Below are positions 1 to 12,757 of a DNA stretch of 64,000 nucleotides, piece after piece; positions within the stretch are counted from its first letter, which is position 1, and every line of letters starts with the position of its first letter. The notes below the pieces were generated by a model, which was not told the DNA's origin, did not search any database, and saw only the letters and a list, made by a program, of their open reading frames with translations. Source of the DNA: Vanessa cardui (lineage: Eukaryota; Arthropoda; Insecta; Lepidoptera; Nymphalidae); the NCBI RefSeq assembly GCF_905220365.1, contig NC_061125.1, forward strand, positions 12,293,831 to 12,357,830. Direction: 5' to 3'. Both the position numbers and the translations under genes were made by a program.

Positions 1-505
1 ATTTGAGATATAATATAACTGACTGAGGAAAAATATGTCAACCACATATAATACCGCTTTTGAGGCTTAAAATCACGGGAACGGAACGTTAGCGCCAGCT
101 TCTATATTGTATATATATACCAGACAAAAATCAAGAACTCAAACTATAAAGACCTTAGTTTATTTATATTTTGTAAAATTTACCAATTGTAACAATTAAA
201 AAGCATTCGAACTTAATATAAAGAATGAGACTCTTTGGGACGGCTACAAAATTTTTAATAGTACCAATATTTTTGTATTAAATTTTATTGTAATCAAGGC
301 AATATTTTTTATAACACTAAAATTTCTTAACCAAAATCCTATGAAAGTTCATAGGAATATACAGCACACATATAAAGATACACTAGCCTCCCTGGAATCC
401 CCTTTGGATAGGTACCACTTCATTCGTTACATTATTGTCAGCATCAATTCATCTGTATTTCTATAAAGGATAGACTAATGACTAGAATATTCCGTACAGG
501 CATTC

Positions 506-641
506 CATGCATTTGTCTAATTGTAACGAAATTCTTCCTTATGTGAATCCACCAAGGCAAATCGGAGAAGCATGGTCGAAAATGATTTAAACCTTCTCAA
601 AAAGAGAGGAGGTTTTAGCCTTTGAGAAATTTACAGGTTGT
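506..641 (+). mobile_element. SINE-1, decayed 3' part
   Basis: It matches the 3' half of the tRNA-headed SINE seen best at 48605-48910: the AATTCTxCC region, 'CCACCAA', 'AACCTTCTC', 'GAGAGGAGG' and 'TTTACAGG'. Many substitutions indicate an old copy. Confidence 0.6.
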
Positions 642-1216
642 ACATGTTTCAATTAGCCGATCTATTCGTCTGACATAAAATAAATAACAACAAACCACGC
701 CCCGCGTATAAAACTAGACGCGTTGGACTTACGCCTACAAAGGTGACCCACAATCATGATTACACACTACCCATACTTGCGTCTCAACATCCACGCCCGC
801 CGTCAATCTATATGAAAATAGATGTTAAACAAGCCTATTATGTTGTCCCTATTGTTCTTCCTTTCACAACGAGGCAAATAGCTCTATTATCGAAGACAAT
901 GGACTAATGGCTTTCATAAATTAAAACGATGCTTTTGAAATCTATTGCAATCAATTTATGGCTATTTTTCTTGCGTTAAAATGAATTAACTCTAATTTTA
1001 TTAAATTCAAACTGTAACATCTCCGTATTTTGTAAAGAACACTTCATAGCAATCCTACAATTTATTATACTGAACCTACTTGAACCTGTTGAACTATTTA
1101 TCCGCGTGGAATGAAAAGTCTTCAAGAACTATTATACAATTCTTGATCCCGAATTTTACCCTCTCAAAAGATATAAAAAGTATCCTATTCAACGTGATTT
1201 GTATCAAATTATTTAC

Positions 1217-1425
1217 AACAACAACAACAACAGCCTATAAATTCCCACTGCTGGGCTAAAGGCCTCCTCTCCCTTTGAGGACAAGGTTTGGAATATATTC
1301 CACCACGCTGTTCCAATGCGGGTTGGTGGAATACATATGTGGCATAATTTCTATGAAATTTGTCACATGCAGGTTTCCTCACGATGTTTTCCTTCACCGC
1401 CGAGTACGAGATGAATTAAATTATT
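1217..1425 (-). mobile_element. SINE-1, 5'-truncated copy
   Basis: The minus-strand copy has a (GTT)n tail at its left end and is cut before the tRNA-like head. ATTATTTAC at 1208-1216 and 1426-1434 is a probable 9-bp TSD, so the truncation probably happened at insertion. Confidence 0.85.
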
Positions 1426-1434
1426 ATTATTTAC

Positions 1435-4202
1435 AAATTTCATCATAATCGATTTAGTGGTTTAGCCAAGAAAGCGTGACAGAAATACGGAAGGACTTAG
1501 TTTTGCATTTATACAAAATACTAGTGAATATAACTCGACACAATGCAATACCTAATACAAGATAGACGTAAAATAATAACGGCTTTAGATATTAAGAATA
1601 GAATTTAAAAATAAGTGTAATTTATTATATGAATGTTTTAAAATTACAAAATCTATTTATACAACACTAAAAATAACAACCAAAAATTTCTTAAACTAAA
1701 CAAGAAGTGAGGGAAAGATTGATTAAAATATAACAATATTTATGCAACATACCTATGTTGTTATAGATTTTTATTATTATATAAGGTGTCCATTACTTAG
1801 ACACTGGAGTCCGAACTCAAATAATCCGAACTCAATTAAGCAAAAAATTGCTTTAAAACTAGTTTAATCTTAATATTATTACAATATAATACATTGTTTC
1901 GTTGCCATTAGTAGTTAGTAAGTGAATAAAAAAAAACGAAACAAGATCACAGAACATTCGATTTTATACATTACTTTTTTTTAATGTTGTAAAAAAAGGT
2001 TTTATATATGGTAAAATAATGTTAATTAAAATTAAATTAATTTAGATGTATATATTATTAAATTAAAAAGCGTAGGCGCGAACATATGGTTATAAATTTT
2101 CGCTAAAATACTTAAGTATTAGAATATGTTAAACTTTTAACATAAAACATCGTCATTCCGGAAATTATAAATACACTTCTTACGTCGTCCGCATGTTAGA
2201 ATTATGCGCAGGAATAATTTTTGCTAAAGCAATTACATTCGCAATTAAAACCTGTGCCCTGGAGTACCGGAATCCCGAGAATCGGGGGTCTCTGGTATTT
2301 GCGAGCGACCCTAAACTGACCTCTCACCATATAGACGGAATTAAATAACTTCTGTCATAAAATATATTATTTTATGTATATTGTACGCAGTCCTTCGTTT
2401 TTATTATTATTATGCATATCTTATATAATACTAGCAATGCGACCCGCCTTCACATGTGGTAAATTTATTATTGAGAAAATTATAGGTCCGATTAGCGAGA
2501 AAATATCTCGTATATAATATGTTTTTATAGGTTACTTACTACCTGAAAGATTTTCTGAACTAAGACCGGATACGATATAATTTTGTAATTTTTTTCAAAA
2601 GACTACATACCATATGTAAATTATCTTCACTAAAATTGAATAACTTGCATTTATTGCAACAGCTCTTGTTCTTCAAAGTTTACCTAGTAGGTCAAATTAA
2701 AAGTACTCGGTGTACCATACTTGGGGTTCAAGCCTTGCCTAATATCAAATGTCAAGAAAATCGTTTTTATAGTTTAGCCGTGAGAACGCTACAAAAAGAT
2801 AGACATGCCGAAGTATTTTGTATTTATAATATTAGTTTAGTAACAAACAAGAAAATAAACAGAACACATATAAGCAAAAATTGTAAAATTATTTATTTAT
2901 TTACAGAAAATATAACATGAGTAATCTAGTTTCCTTATCTTTATAAGATAAGATACAGATCGTTATATAAACTTAAAATCTTACAAAAATAGAGCAACGT
3001 AACATAACTCTACTTTAATTAATTTGTCACCAATTATTAAAACATTTTATTACAAACATCATTTTAAAGCAATTCAATAGATTTTTAATTGCTATTCCAG
3101 TTCTGCCATTTGCACTGTATTTTTAGCGACCTTTGGTATTTGAATGACATCTTTAAAATAGATGACGGTTGTACATTAAGTTACTTATTACATACAATAA
3201 AGAGGGATGGGTAGATAACTTGGTTAAATATTGACGGGCAAATAAATCACCTGATAGTAGCTGAACCGCTGAAATGATATTATTATGATATAGGTATTAC
3301 TGTTTGGTGGGAGAATGAACGATGAGTAAGTGGTACCTACACAGACAGATTTGCACAAATCCCATCAATAAAATATAATCTACTAGGGCTCAAACTGTAT
3401 TGTATCACATGTACATACATACTAGTAGCAATATTTTCATAACAAAATACATTGTTATTTCTATATGTATTGTAATATTATCTATCTATATTGGTTTGCT
3501 TGCTTGCAGTTTACCATTAACTAACCATTTAACCATTAATTCCACTGCTACCAAGGTAACCATTAATTCCACTGCTTTTCAAACTTCTCTTCTCGCGACA
3601 CGAAAAAAGTTTGAAGTTTATTCCACTGTGCTGATTCAATGCAAGTCTGTAAATAAACTCACCTCAAAACTTCACCGACACTAGTAATTATAACATTTTC
3701 ATTCAAATGTTTTCCTGTGATATTATATCAGATGAATTTTAAACACAAATTACTCAAATGATCACTTTTTAGTGTTTGCTCCGTATTGATTGTTTTGTAT
3801 TATTTCTTACCATCTACCACATCTTATATAAACTGTACAGTCTTCTATTTATTTAATTTATATTGTAGAAGCATTTGAATTTATAAAATCAACGTATAAA
3901 ATTAAGAAAGTAACGCGATATTTTACGATGGTTCTCTTCACCGTTAATTTGTTCTCATAATAATCATCTTGTTTAAGCCAAAAAGCAATCACTGCTATAT
4001 TGATGAAAAAAGCACTATTTTTTTCTGAACAAGGTTAAGATAAGAGTCTTCAATTTTACGAAACAAGACTAACTACAATACGCTTAATATATAATTATTT
4101 GAATGATAATATGAAATTATTTTTATTTACTCATTCTAAGTTCTAACACAGGCAAGCAGTACTAAATTCATATGCTTAATTTGTACTTATAATACTGTGT
4201 TT
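1435..4202. other. unassigned AT-rich DNA
   Basis: No gene found. ACTAGCAATGCGACCCGCC at 2431-2449 looks like the 3' end of a minus-strand Helitron, but its other end is not visible. The open frames at 2636-2920 and 3400-3684 have low-complexity, chance-like products. Confidence 0.5.
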
Positions 4203-4330
4203 ACTTTAGTGCTCGGCAAAAAAACATCGTGAGGAAACCCGCACGCGGTGGATGATAATCTGCCACGAGTATCCCCAACTCGTTTTAGAACAGCGTAGTT
4301 AATAAGTTCAAAAAACCTTCTCATACAAGT
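4203..4330 (+). mobile_element. SINE-1, decayed fragment
   Basis: It contains GTGCTCGGC and AACATCGTGAGGAAACC from the middle of SINE-1, followed by weak matches to the 3' half. Both ends are lost. Confidence 0.6.
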
Positions 4331-4727
4331 TGAAAGAAATGTTACACACATATGTATGTGCATCATTGTAAAAATAGTAAAAGTAACACTATATTGCTGG
4401 ACAAAAAGCCAGTTCATATGATCATAACTTAATTTGGAACAAACGACTTTTATTAAAATATACCGTGTCAAATTAATTATTGAGGACTTAGGTATTCATT
4501 TTCCTACAGCCTGTTCCTATGGCAAAAGGAGTAGGAGTAGGAGGAATACATATACTATGTATTTATAAAAAACAAACGATTTGTTAGGAGTATTTGAAAA
4601 CAATCATATTGTCTAATAAAATAAAAATATTGTTAGTAAAAGAATAGCTAAGTTATCCTTAGTCTGAACTTTAAACAGCTAAATAATTGTTAACCTTATA
4701 TATTAATTTTTTACTTGATAGTAGGGC

Positions 4728-4985
4728 TTCCTGGCAAGCCTGTCTGGGTACCACCCACTCATCAGACATTGTTGTGCTACACAGAAATAGGTACTTGCTA
4801 TTGTTATGTTTTGGCTTGAAGCTAAGTAAGTCAGTGTAACTACAGGCATAAGGGATATATCATATATAACATCTTAGTTCCCTTGGCTGGTAATTAAAAT
4901 AATTAATATTTCTAACACCACCAATATATACAATGGGTGGTTACCACAGATAATCATTTACCTGTCAATAAAAACAAAACACGCC
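4728..4985 (+). repeat. repeat family B, decayed
   Basis: GGGCTTCCTGGCAAGCCTGTC, CACCCACTCATCAGAC, AACTACAGGCATAAGGG and GGGTGGTTACCACAG follow the family B order with a 3' loss. Confidence 0.75.
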
Positions 4986-5194
4986 ATATTATATAACTAT
5001 ATTTGTTTTATCTTTTTACGTCATGATGACGTAATATTGTGAAATGTAAGTGTTTGTGGAAACTCTATGAGCAAATTATATTATGTTTACTTTTTATTTA
5101 ATCGAAATTGTTTATTTGGATAAAAGATAAGGTATTACTCATTTACAATATTTGATTCAATGAAGATATGCGATATTTTACCGACAATGAGCAT

Positions 5195-5278
5195 GTCAGG
5201 TTGGCCGAGTGGTCTAAGGCGCCAGATTTAAGCTCTGGTTCCCGAGAGGGAGCGTGGGTTCGAACCCCACACCTGACA
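5195..5278 (+). tRNA. tRNA-Leu (anticodon TAA), copy 1
   Basis: The 84-base gene folds as a complete class II tRNA. The acceptor stem GTCAGGT pairs with ACCTGAC, followed by discriminator A at 5278. The anticodon arm is CCAGA / TTTAAGC / TCTGG with anticodon TAA at 5229-5231. A long variable arm and a T arm with GGTTCGAACCC (B box) follow. TGGCCGAGTGG is the A box. It has no intron and no encoded CCA. It should decode UUA. A short T run near 5300 could serve as the Pol III terminator. Confidence 0.97.
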
Positions 5279-5675
5279 GCAAAGTTGTGAATATTTCATT
5301 TTGCCTTTTTTTATATTTATGCTTTACAGTGTATAATTTTATTTTATTAATAACTATATTAAATTTGAAGTATTATCTTCAATAACAGAAAAACTCACAT
5401 ACTTCGTTTCTCATAGACAAACTCAATATAATCTTATCAAAAAATACATATTATTTTTAATCAATAATTACTAATAATCATTTTTATTATTTATTGTTTA
5501 ACAAAATTCTTCTAACTGCAGTTATAATTAAAATAATTAAATAGATTATACACTAGGCTGAAACTATGTTAACTTACATGTTGTATGTTACGCACAGACA
5601 AAGTAAAACTAAAATAGATTGTTACAGTTGGGACGGTTGATTAGACAAAACCAATTTCAGATAATACGAGATAAA

Positions 5676-6225
5676 AAAGCGGCCAAGTGCAAGTTGAACT
5701 CGCATATGAAGGGTTCCGTAGCAAGTAACAAGGTTTATAATTATGTATTTTTTTTTTTATTTTATACTTGAGTTGACTGAATGCAACAAAATAGAATTCA
5801 TGTCGTATTAAGAAAACTACTTACAAGATCTTTTTCAAGCCAATATTCGGTGGAAATTCATGCATTTTTTTTAGTTTTATTCTCATTTTATAGAAGTTAC
5901 AGGATGACGAGGACATTTTGGAAGTGTCTCTCGCGCAAACTATTCATTTTATAATGATATTAGAAACCTCAATATAATTTTTGAACACCTATCCAAACAA
6001 GCAAGAGTGTGGGACATATGGGTTTTATAAAAAATAATTGTACGGTTTCAATATGCGAAAACCACTTTTTTCCTATTTTAGTTAGAAAATCTTAATGAAA
6101 TTTGCGAAAACATTTATTAAATAAGTGTAAACAAGTGGCTGTGATATACGGACGAACAGACATTCAAAAATGACGAATTTATAAGGGTTATTTTTTTTGC
6201 CATTTGGCTACGGAACCTTAAAAAA
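5676..6225 (+). mobile_element. non-autonomous repeat with GGTTCCGTAGC inverted ends
   Basis: The motif GGGTTCCGTAGC at 5711-5722 is mirrored by GCTACGGAACC at 6207-6217. The left side reads CGGCCAAGTGCAAGTTG. I recognise this as a decayed copy of a widespread lepidopteran repeat that normally reads 'agggttccgta ... tacggaaccct'. There is no coding capacity. Its outer limits are approximate. Confidence 0.6.
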
Positions 6226-6776
6226 GAGCAGCATTCGTAAGGAATTTTCGTCTATCTTTTCATGAACTTACTACGCAATATTGTCCACAATGTATAGCTT
6301 ATATAAATCTAAAGATTCAGAGAAATTAAAAAATAAATAAAATATTTCCCATTTTCTCATTACATATGAGTCTTCTTTCATTTTAGATCATTTAAAAAAC
6401 AAAAAACTTCAGCTGTCTCTTTCTCTCAGTGATGTTTTAATTTAATTAGTGCTCTTCGCAATTAATATTTGATGACCTCGCGGACGATGTAGCTACGTAC
6501 AGTGTAACATTGTTGGAAGCGAGTCACATAAAAGGGTCAGTAAAGGTATGCATAAAACTGATTTATGTACGTAATGGATGTTTTGGAACATATTGTGGTC
6601 ACTTTTTCTACAAATATTATATATTAGCAACCTAACCTAACAATTTTCAACTTTTGATATGAAATGTTTATTAGCGCGCCTTGAGGGTAAACATTTAAAA
6701 ATTGAGTCGTATGCCGTGACGGCATTTTTTTCTAGAATTGCTTTTGTCCATTGTATATTTGCACATATCACATCAC

Positions 6777-6883
6777 TTAATTATCAATTAAAAAGTATTT
6801 TATGAAGTATATTAAGTTATTAATTATCAATTAAAAAGTATTTTATGAAGTATATTAAGTTATTAATTATCAATTAAAAAGTA
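6777..6883. repeat. 43-bp tandem repeat, about 2.5 units
   Basis: Units start at 6777, 6820 and 6863 and begin TTAATTATCA. The two full units match with no difference seen, and the third is cut after about 21 bases. The array lies between the two tRNA-Leu genes. It looks like recent replication slippage. Confidence 0.9.
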
Positions 6884-7037
6884 GCACCTTACGAATGTTT
6901 TGATGTTTGATATTTTGTGGAGCGCCAAGAATTATAATAGTTTTTAATATTTAATTGTAGGTATTTATATCCCTAAAACCCTGCATATCACTATAGATTC
7001 CCCTTTTGGGTTAAAATATTTCAGACATCCTAGACAA

Positions 7038-7121
7038 GTCAGGTTGGCCGAGTGGTCTAAGGCGCCAGATTTAAGCTCTGGTTCCCGAGAGGGAGCGTGG
7101 GTTCGAACCCCACACCTGACA
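7038..7121 (+). tRNA. tRNA-Leu (anticodon TAA), copy 2
   Basis: Its 84 bases are identical to the copy at 5195-5278, with the anticodon TAA at 7072-7074. Flanking DNA is not obviously shared beyond a CATTTTGC-like stretch just downstream. This suggests that only the gene body is maintained by selection or gene conversion, or that the copy is an older duplication. Both read the same strand. Confidence 0.97.
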
Positions 7122-7809
7122 TATTCATTTTGCAATTAAAAATCAATTAATAAATCTTAATAAAAATACCTTCAAAAATAAGTCAAACAGCGAAAATTTT
7201 TATAAAAGTTATTATGTTAATTGGAGTGCAGTAAAACTTTACATGTATAGAATAATATTGAAGGCATACCATTACACACGAGCTATTAATTTATCAAACA
7301 ATCCAGTTAACACCGCAACTAACTAATTGACTTCAGATACGAAGTAAAGCGTTGCCGCATAATTTGCGACACTACAAGCACAATTAAACTTTAATAGATC
7401 AGGTGTAACTTTGAGGTGTCTATTGCAGCCTGCGCGTAATTAAAACGATGTTGGAACTTCGCAAAGTCGGATGCTAGGACATGAATATTCTATGCAATGA
7501 GAAACTTTGCATCTAGCTACCTAAACACGATATCGTGAATTCGTATGCTGAAACCCTAATATACGGTTATTATGTGTTCTGTGCATTTAGCTAAGTTGTG
7601 GCTGGCTTTAAGCTGGCTTTAGATAAAGTTTGCGAAACTGGGGCGGATAATTTTGGCCTATTTATTTTTAGAGCAACGATGCTCGCATATGTTTAATACA
7701 ACTCCATAGCTCTTAGATACTCTGGCCAGTTACGAAATATTTTCTAGTACGCTTTTTATCCCCAAATAATTATAATAGAAAATTTAGTAACTTGTTTGAA
7801 ATTTTATTT

Positions 7810-8026
7810 TTAGTTACTCCTTATTATATTAGTTATCTGCCAGTGAAAGTCCCCTCAAAATCGGTCCAGCCATTCCAGAGATTAGCCAGAACAAACAGAC
7901 AGACAGAAGAAATTGTAAAAAAAATTATCTCGGTATATATACATTATACATACATATGCATTGAGTAAAAGAGGGCTATTTTAATATTACAAACAGACAC
8001 TTCAATTTTATTATATGTAAAGATTT
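7810..8026 (-). mobile_element. non-autonomous Helitron, partial
   Basis: It shares TTACTCCTTATTATATTAG, GAAAGTCCCCTCAAAATCGG and TTTTATTATATGTA with the copy at 39656-39973. The CTRR end was not found. Confidence 0.6.
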
Positions 8027-9697
8027 GAATCAGATGAATTCGAAAATTAATTTCGATTTTTAAAAAATGGATTCGATTTTTAAATTTCTATAAATATTCA
8101 CGTAGAATATAATATATAACACTATCTTGTTGCAAACTCATTAGAACATACGCGCTCCATTATTAAACATCGCGCGTATTCAAGACGCTTAGTTGTAAGC
8201 TTCGCACAAAAGACTTTGATAGCTACCCTCTCGAGCATTAATAGAGAAAACTTTCCAAATAATTATAACGTGTTGCAGCGAGGGATCGGAGTGCACTTCA
8301 GAATAATGACGTGAGGGACGCTGATATTAGAATGTAGGTACCGTAATACGCGCTTTGAATTCCATAGTAGTCTATTTGTTGACGATTGCTCTCATGATCG
8401 TAAATATCTACTATCCAAATTTTTTTTTTATTTACGAACTCACAATTTCAAAACACATTTTTTTTAAAACTTGCCAGCATTTTATTTTTATTTTTTTTAA
8501 TGTAATTTTATTTTATCTGTGTGTGTGGATTTAAAAAGTAAAGCACTTGAATTCGTTTAAATAAATATAGTATAATGATAAATATAAAATACCATATCTA
8601 GTATAGATTTTATTATCGTCTAGTACCCTCGATAATATTCCCCACGTCATATGACGACAATCATAGAAGAGAATTGGAGAGATAGGTACATTGTGTATAG
8701 CAACCCTACCGTTAGACGCGGCTGGAAATCGATAGTGCTCTAGAAACAAAAGCCCTCATTCGTAGTTAAGAGGAAATGATGATGAGGAGATTGTAAAATC
8801 GGCTTCTAACTAACAACGAACGACCGATCGATCTAGATTTTTGTTTTGCATGAAACATTTTAGAGATTTATTATCTATTCTTTCATGAAATGTTTTAATA
8901 ATTTATTTTTGGCGTAATAAATGATAAAAAGTTAAATTAATTGAGAAAATTTATCTAGTTGATTTTACTTTAATGCAGTATTTTATATATTATATAAAAA
9001 AACGTGATTAATATGTACACGAGACACCAGACTCTTTTTATAAAAAAACGCGATTAATATGTATACCAGGCATTTTAAAACTGCTGACATATTTTTTAAT
9101 TGTTAAAGTAAGGAGGCTACTTATATATTCATCTCGAAGTCATTTATTTATTACATTAATTGTCAAAAATCTAGAAAAAACAAAATTGGTCTATATTATA
9201 ATTTTCAATGATTGCTGTCTTATATAAGTACAAGTGTTCGCCTGCGCCTTCGCTCGCGTTTTATGGATCGCTTAGGCATAGAAACTGAAACCCAATCAAG
9301 TTTGAAACACAACGAAAAACAGGCTACGACTTTCTTATACCTAACACGTTACCCCCAAAACGTAAACAAACGCGCTTCAACTATTTAATAATAGAACAGT
9401 AACGGAACCATTATAAATTAAAATTATCCGAAAAATTAAGAAGATACAAGCGTTTTAAAAACTTTTCTATCGTTAACTGAATATTTAAAATAACGCGAGT
9501 TTCATATCATTATACAAATGCTTACCATAATCTTCCCAGTGCAACGCTGATATCAAATACCGGTCGGGGACAATTAGGGAACGAGTAAAAACCGTAAATG
9601 TTAAACGTATACCGTTCTCACGTCGTTGGAGATAACGAGTTATGGAAAACTTCTCTCCACGCTTACGCTAGTTCTTAATCGCGTATTACATATAAAA
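8027..9697. other. unassigned AT-rich DNA
   Basis: No gene or named repeat. A short duplicated phrase ('ACGxGATTAATATGTA') occurs at about 9002-9017 and 9048-9063. Confidence 0.5.
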
Positions 9698-10164
9698 TCT
9701 ATATTAATATTAAAAAAAAAGTAAAGTAACAGCCTGTAAATTTCCCACTGCTGGGATAAGGCCTCCTCTTCCATCGAGGTTTGGAACATATTCCACCACG
9801 CTGTTCCAATGCGGGTTGGTGGAATGCACATGTGGCTGAATTTGGATGAAATTAGACACATGCAGGTTTCCTCACGATGTTTTCCTTCACCGCCGAGCAC
9901 GAGATGAATTATAAACACAAATTAACCGCAATCATCGGTTAAGATGCGCGCGTTCTAACCACTTGGCCATCTCAGCTCAAAATATTAAAAATGTGAAAGT
10001 AACTCTTTCTGTTTGTCTATCTGTCTGTTGCTCTTTCACGCTGAACCGAATTTGATTAAATCTGAAGCTAACTTGATCTCCAAGAAAGACCATGCTCTGC
10101 TTTTTTTCCTGAAATATGTCAACAAACACCTTAAACCACGGGTGAAGCCGCGAGCGACTACTAG
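9698..10164 (+). mobile_element. non-autonomous Helitron, interrupted by a SINE
   Basis: The 5' end TCTATATTAATATT follows an A at 9697. The 3' end CTAG (10161-10164) precedes a T at 10165. This is the TC...CTRR structure and A/T insertion site of Helitrons. The body contains GAAAGTAACTCT and 'CACGGGTGAAGCCGCGAGCGAC'-like sequence known from many lepidopteran repeats. A SINE-1 copy sits at 9717-9980. A related copy is at 61781-61953. Confidence 0.7.
9717..9980 (-). mobile_element. SINE-1 (tail type ACTTTAC) nested in a Helitron
   Basis: Nearly full-length. The tRNA-like head is at the right (GATGGCCAAGTGGTTAG when read on the minus strand). The tail reads GTTACTTTAC followed by T on the minus strand. 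AATATTAAAAA at 9706-9716 and 9981-9991 is an 11-bp TSD. The TSD sequence belongs to the surrounding Helitron, which proves the order of insertion. Confidence 0.92.
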
Positions 10165-10287
10165 TCTGTATTGCCACATAATGGTACGTATCGCTAATTA
10201 TAATCGATCGACCTTTAGAGGTTGATATGTCCAGGCTGACTCACCTTTCGAACCGCACACTACAATAATAACTTTTAAAAGGTGGCT

Positions 10288-10527
10288 ATAAAGTAATATC
10301 CTGCAAATTTCTTACCGTTGGGCCTTTGATAAAAAGGGTTGGAGCCAATCCCAACACGCTGTAATAAGGCGAATCGGTCGATGCACATACACATACGAGT
10401 ATGCTGTCCTTACGATGTTTTCTATCACCGCTGAACACGAGATGAATTATAAACATAAATGAAAAATGTATCAATAATTATAGCACATGAAAATGTTCGT
10501 GTGCTCACTACTGGACCATCTCAGCTG
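10288..10527 (-). mobile_element. SINE-1, decayed
   Basis: It keeps the body order (TTTCTTACCGTTGGGC, CACCGCTGAACACGAGATG, CTGGACCATCTCAGCTG) with many changes. The centre of the tRNA head is lost. Confidence 0.75.
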
Positions 10528-10860
10528 TGTCTGTACAGTATAGTATAATATATGATAATAATATTTATCTTTAGTGTGACCTTAATTGACCTCTATATAA
10601 TTTATACGATACAAAGTTTAATTTATTTTCCGGAGTTTAAATTAATTATGTATTAGGCAATGAGAAAAAATTAAGATTACTACACACTATTGAATCACCA
10701 ATGAAAAACTTGAGTAGCTATTTATTTATTTATCCAGAGGAACATCAACATCGCACATATAAAAAACAAAAAACAACATTAAAAAAAATCTTAGTTCTGA
10801 TATGAGTGACAATTATAGATGTATATATAATTTGTCTAAAAACTTATTATCTATCTTTTT

Positions 10861-11130
10861 TTTTTTTTTATTATATTAGAATTAACAACATTAAATGCTT
10901 AAATATATATATACAAATATGAACTAAAACTAGTTACTGTATAAATCTTGACCGCGTGGAATGGTGGCAAGAATGCTAGCAGCATTTCCCCGTTGAATCG
11001 CAATTCCGATCCTCTGGGCAAAAAACGAACCAGCCCTCCTGTCACCAGTGGAGGCAATGAGGCGAGGTGTTATACTTTTGATGAAGCTTTTTGCACCACT
11101 ACTCCAAGGGCCAAGCGTTTCGACAGCATT
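10861..11130 (-). mobile_element. LINE 3' end with C-terminus of reverse transcriptase ORF
   Basis: Read on the minus strand, 11127-10930 encodes 65 residues and a TAG stop. The segment contains ETLGPWSSGAKSFI, GDRRAGSFFAQR and QRGNAASIL, typical of the C-terminus of jockey/CR1-like non-LTR polyproteins. A 3' UTR and poly(A) (poly-T at 10861 on the plus strand) follow. TCTATCTTTTT at 10850-10860 and 11131-11141 is an 11-bp TSD, so this is a 5'-truncated target-primed insertion. The partner copy is at 63167-63434. Confidence 0.88.
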
Positions 11131-11141
11131 TCTATCTTTTT

Positions 11142-12492
11142 AATGATCTAATCAATTTAAAAAAAATTAGAATCGAAATAAACTTAAAGTAAAAATAACG
11201 TAAAAATTAAAGTATTAATTGTTCATTTTGTTTTTCTTAAATTTAGTTAAGGCATGAGAAAAAATGTCAAGATGAAATAACTCTTGACTGACAGTGAAAC
11301 AAAAAGTTCCTATATATCAATATAACTACAGAATAATTTCATATATTGTATTACAATCTTTGTTCTGGTGTATCTCTAATCTATAGTATTGTTAATGGTG
11401 TAGACTGTAGGGCAAAACTCACAAAGTCGCTAGCCGAGTACAATGCACAAGTTATATCAGCGTTATTATCCGATGAGACAGCGATCTGACATAATCGGAC
11501 ATATAAGACCCAGGATCAACCGCTTAACTATGCTAGTGTTGAGTTACAATACCAATTTCCTAACGAAAATTACAAACACTTATATTTCCGAATTAGGATT
11601 CAAAAACCGAATTCAAACAAACAAATAAGCCCTAACCTGAATCTCCACTTATTATAAGATATCGACTGTCAAATTCAAAAAAAAAATTAAATGTAGCCAA
11701 GAAAAAATAAAGAAAAAAGGTTCTTAACAAATAGTTTTTTAAAATCAAAGTCGTTGTAACTGGTTTCCCATCAAGATAAGGAACACGGTCAACGCACGAT
11801 CCAACTTCGGTCAAGTAGGTCATTATGTATGTATATTTGAAAATAATATAAAATAACAATTGCTCGAAACAAACAAATTACAATTGGCCATGATATAACG
11901 CGTTCAGCCAAAAAATTATTCCAGTGTGACATTTATTTTAAATGCCTCAATGTTCCATAATTAAATTTAAATCTCTCTAATCCAATAGAACGCTATTCGT
12001 TTACATATCAAGTTTAATATTGGAAAAAAACGTTATGAATTATATTCTATGCTTTTCTTTCCTTTTATTTTAGTTCCTTAAATAAGTGTAATAAATTTTT
12101 CGGTTTTCGACATAATTTTCCCGGCTACTTGCTGGCTTGTCCAAATTTGAGAAAGTTCGTTATTAATTAATTATTCTTGTGGTTAAGGAAATAGTGTGAT
12201 ATCTGCATGTGTGGAATGGAATTCTGACACATGTTGATCCAAATGCCATTGGAAAAATGTCGCAGAAAAAGTAAAACGAAAACACTTACCTATCAGTTGA
12301 ACGTTTACTTAAATTGAAAGATGTCTTTCATATTTGCAGTTTAAAAAAAACGCTAATCGAAAAATCGAAACGAATTTCACTATAATAGACACGAGACACA
12401 TTACGAAAATTCAACACATCAAACTATTACCTTATATTGATCCGGTGTTTGAACAGAAGACCTCTAGATTTGCAGCCTTATGAGTTGGCATT
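11142..12492. other. unassigned AT-rich DNA
   Basis: I see no coding signal, RNA gene or clear repeat here. The frames at 11443-11628 and 11632-11859 look like chance. Confidence 0.5.
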
Positions 12493-12757
12493 GAGCCGAG
12501 ATGGCCCAATACTTAGAACGCGTGCATCTTAACCGATGATTGCGGGTTTAAACTCAGGCAAGCACCGTTGAATATTCATGTTTATAATTAGTGAAGGAAA
12601 ACATTGTCAGGAAACCTACATGTGTCTAATTTCGTAAATATTCTACCATATGTGTATTCCACCAACCCGTATAGGAACAGCATGGTTTAATATGCTGAAA
12701 CCTTCTCCTTAAAGGGAGAGGAGGCCTTAGCCCAGCAGTGGGATATTTACAGGCTGT
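12493..12757 (+). mobile_element. SINE-1, nearly full length
   Basis: The head GAGATGGCCCAATACTTAG (A-box region) is followed by GCGGGTTTAAACTCAGGC (B-box region) and the standard body ending TTTACAGGCTG. No clear TSD or tail repeat remains. Confidence 0.88.

Noticed and set aside
6777..6883. CRISPR-like or satellite array
   Set aside because: Only about 2.5 identical contiguous units with no spacers; a simple tandem duplication in an insect genome.
10948..11151. 67-residue plus frame, repeated at 63099-63347 on the minus strand
   Set aside because: It is the antisense of the LINE C-terminal frame. The sense frame carries the recognisable QRGNAASIL motif and stop, so the antisense conservation is passive.
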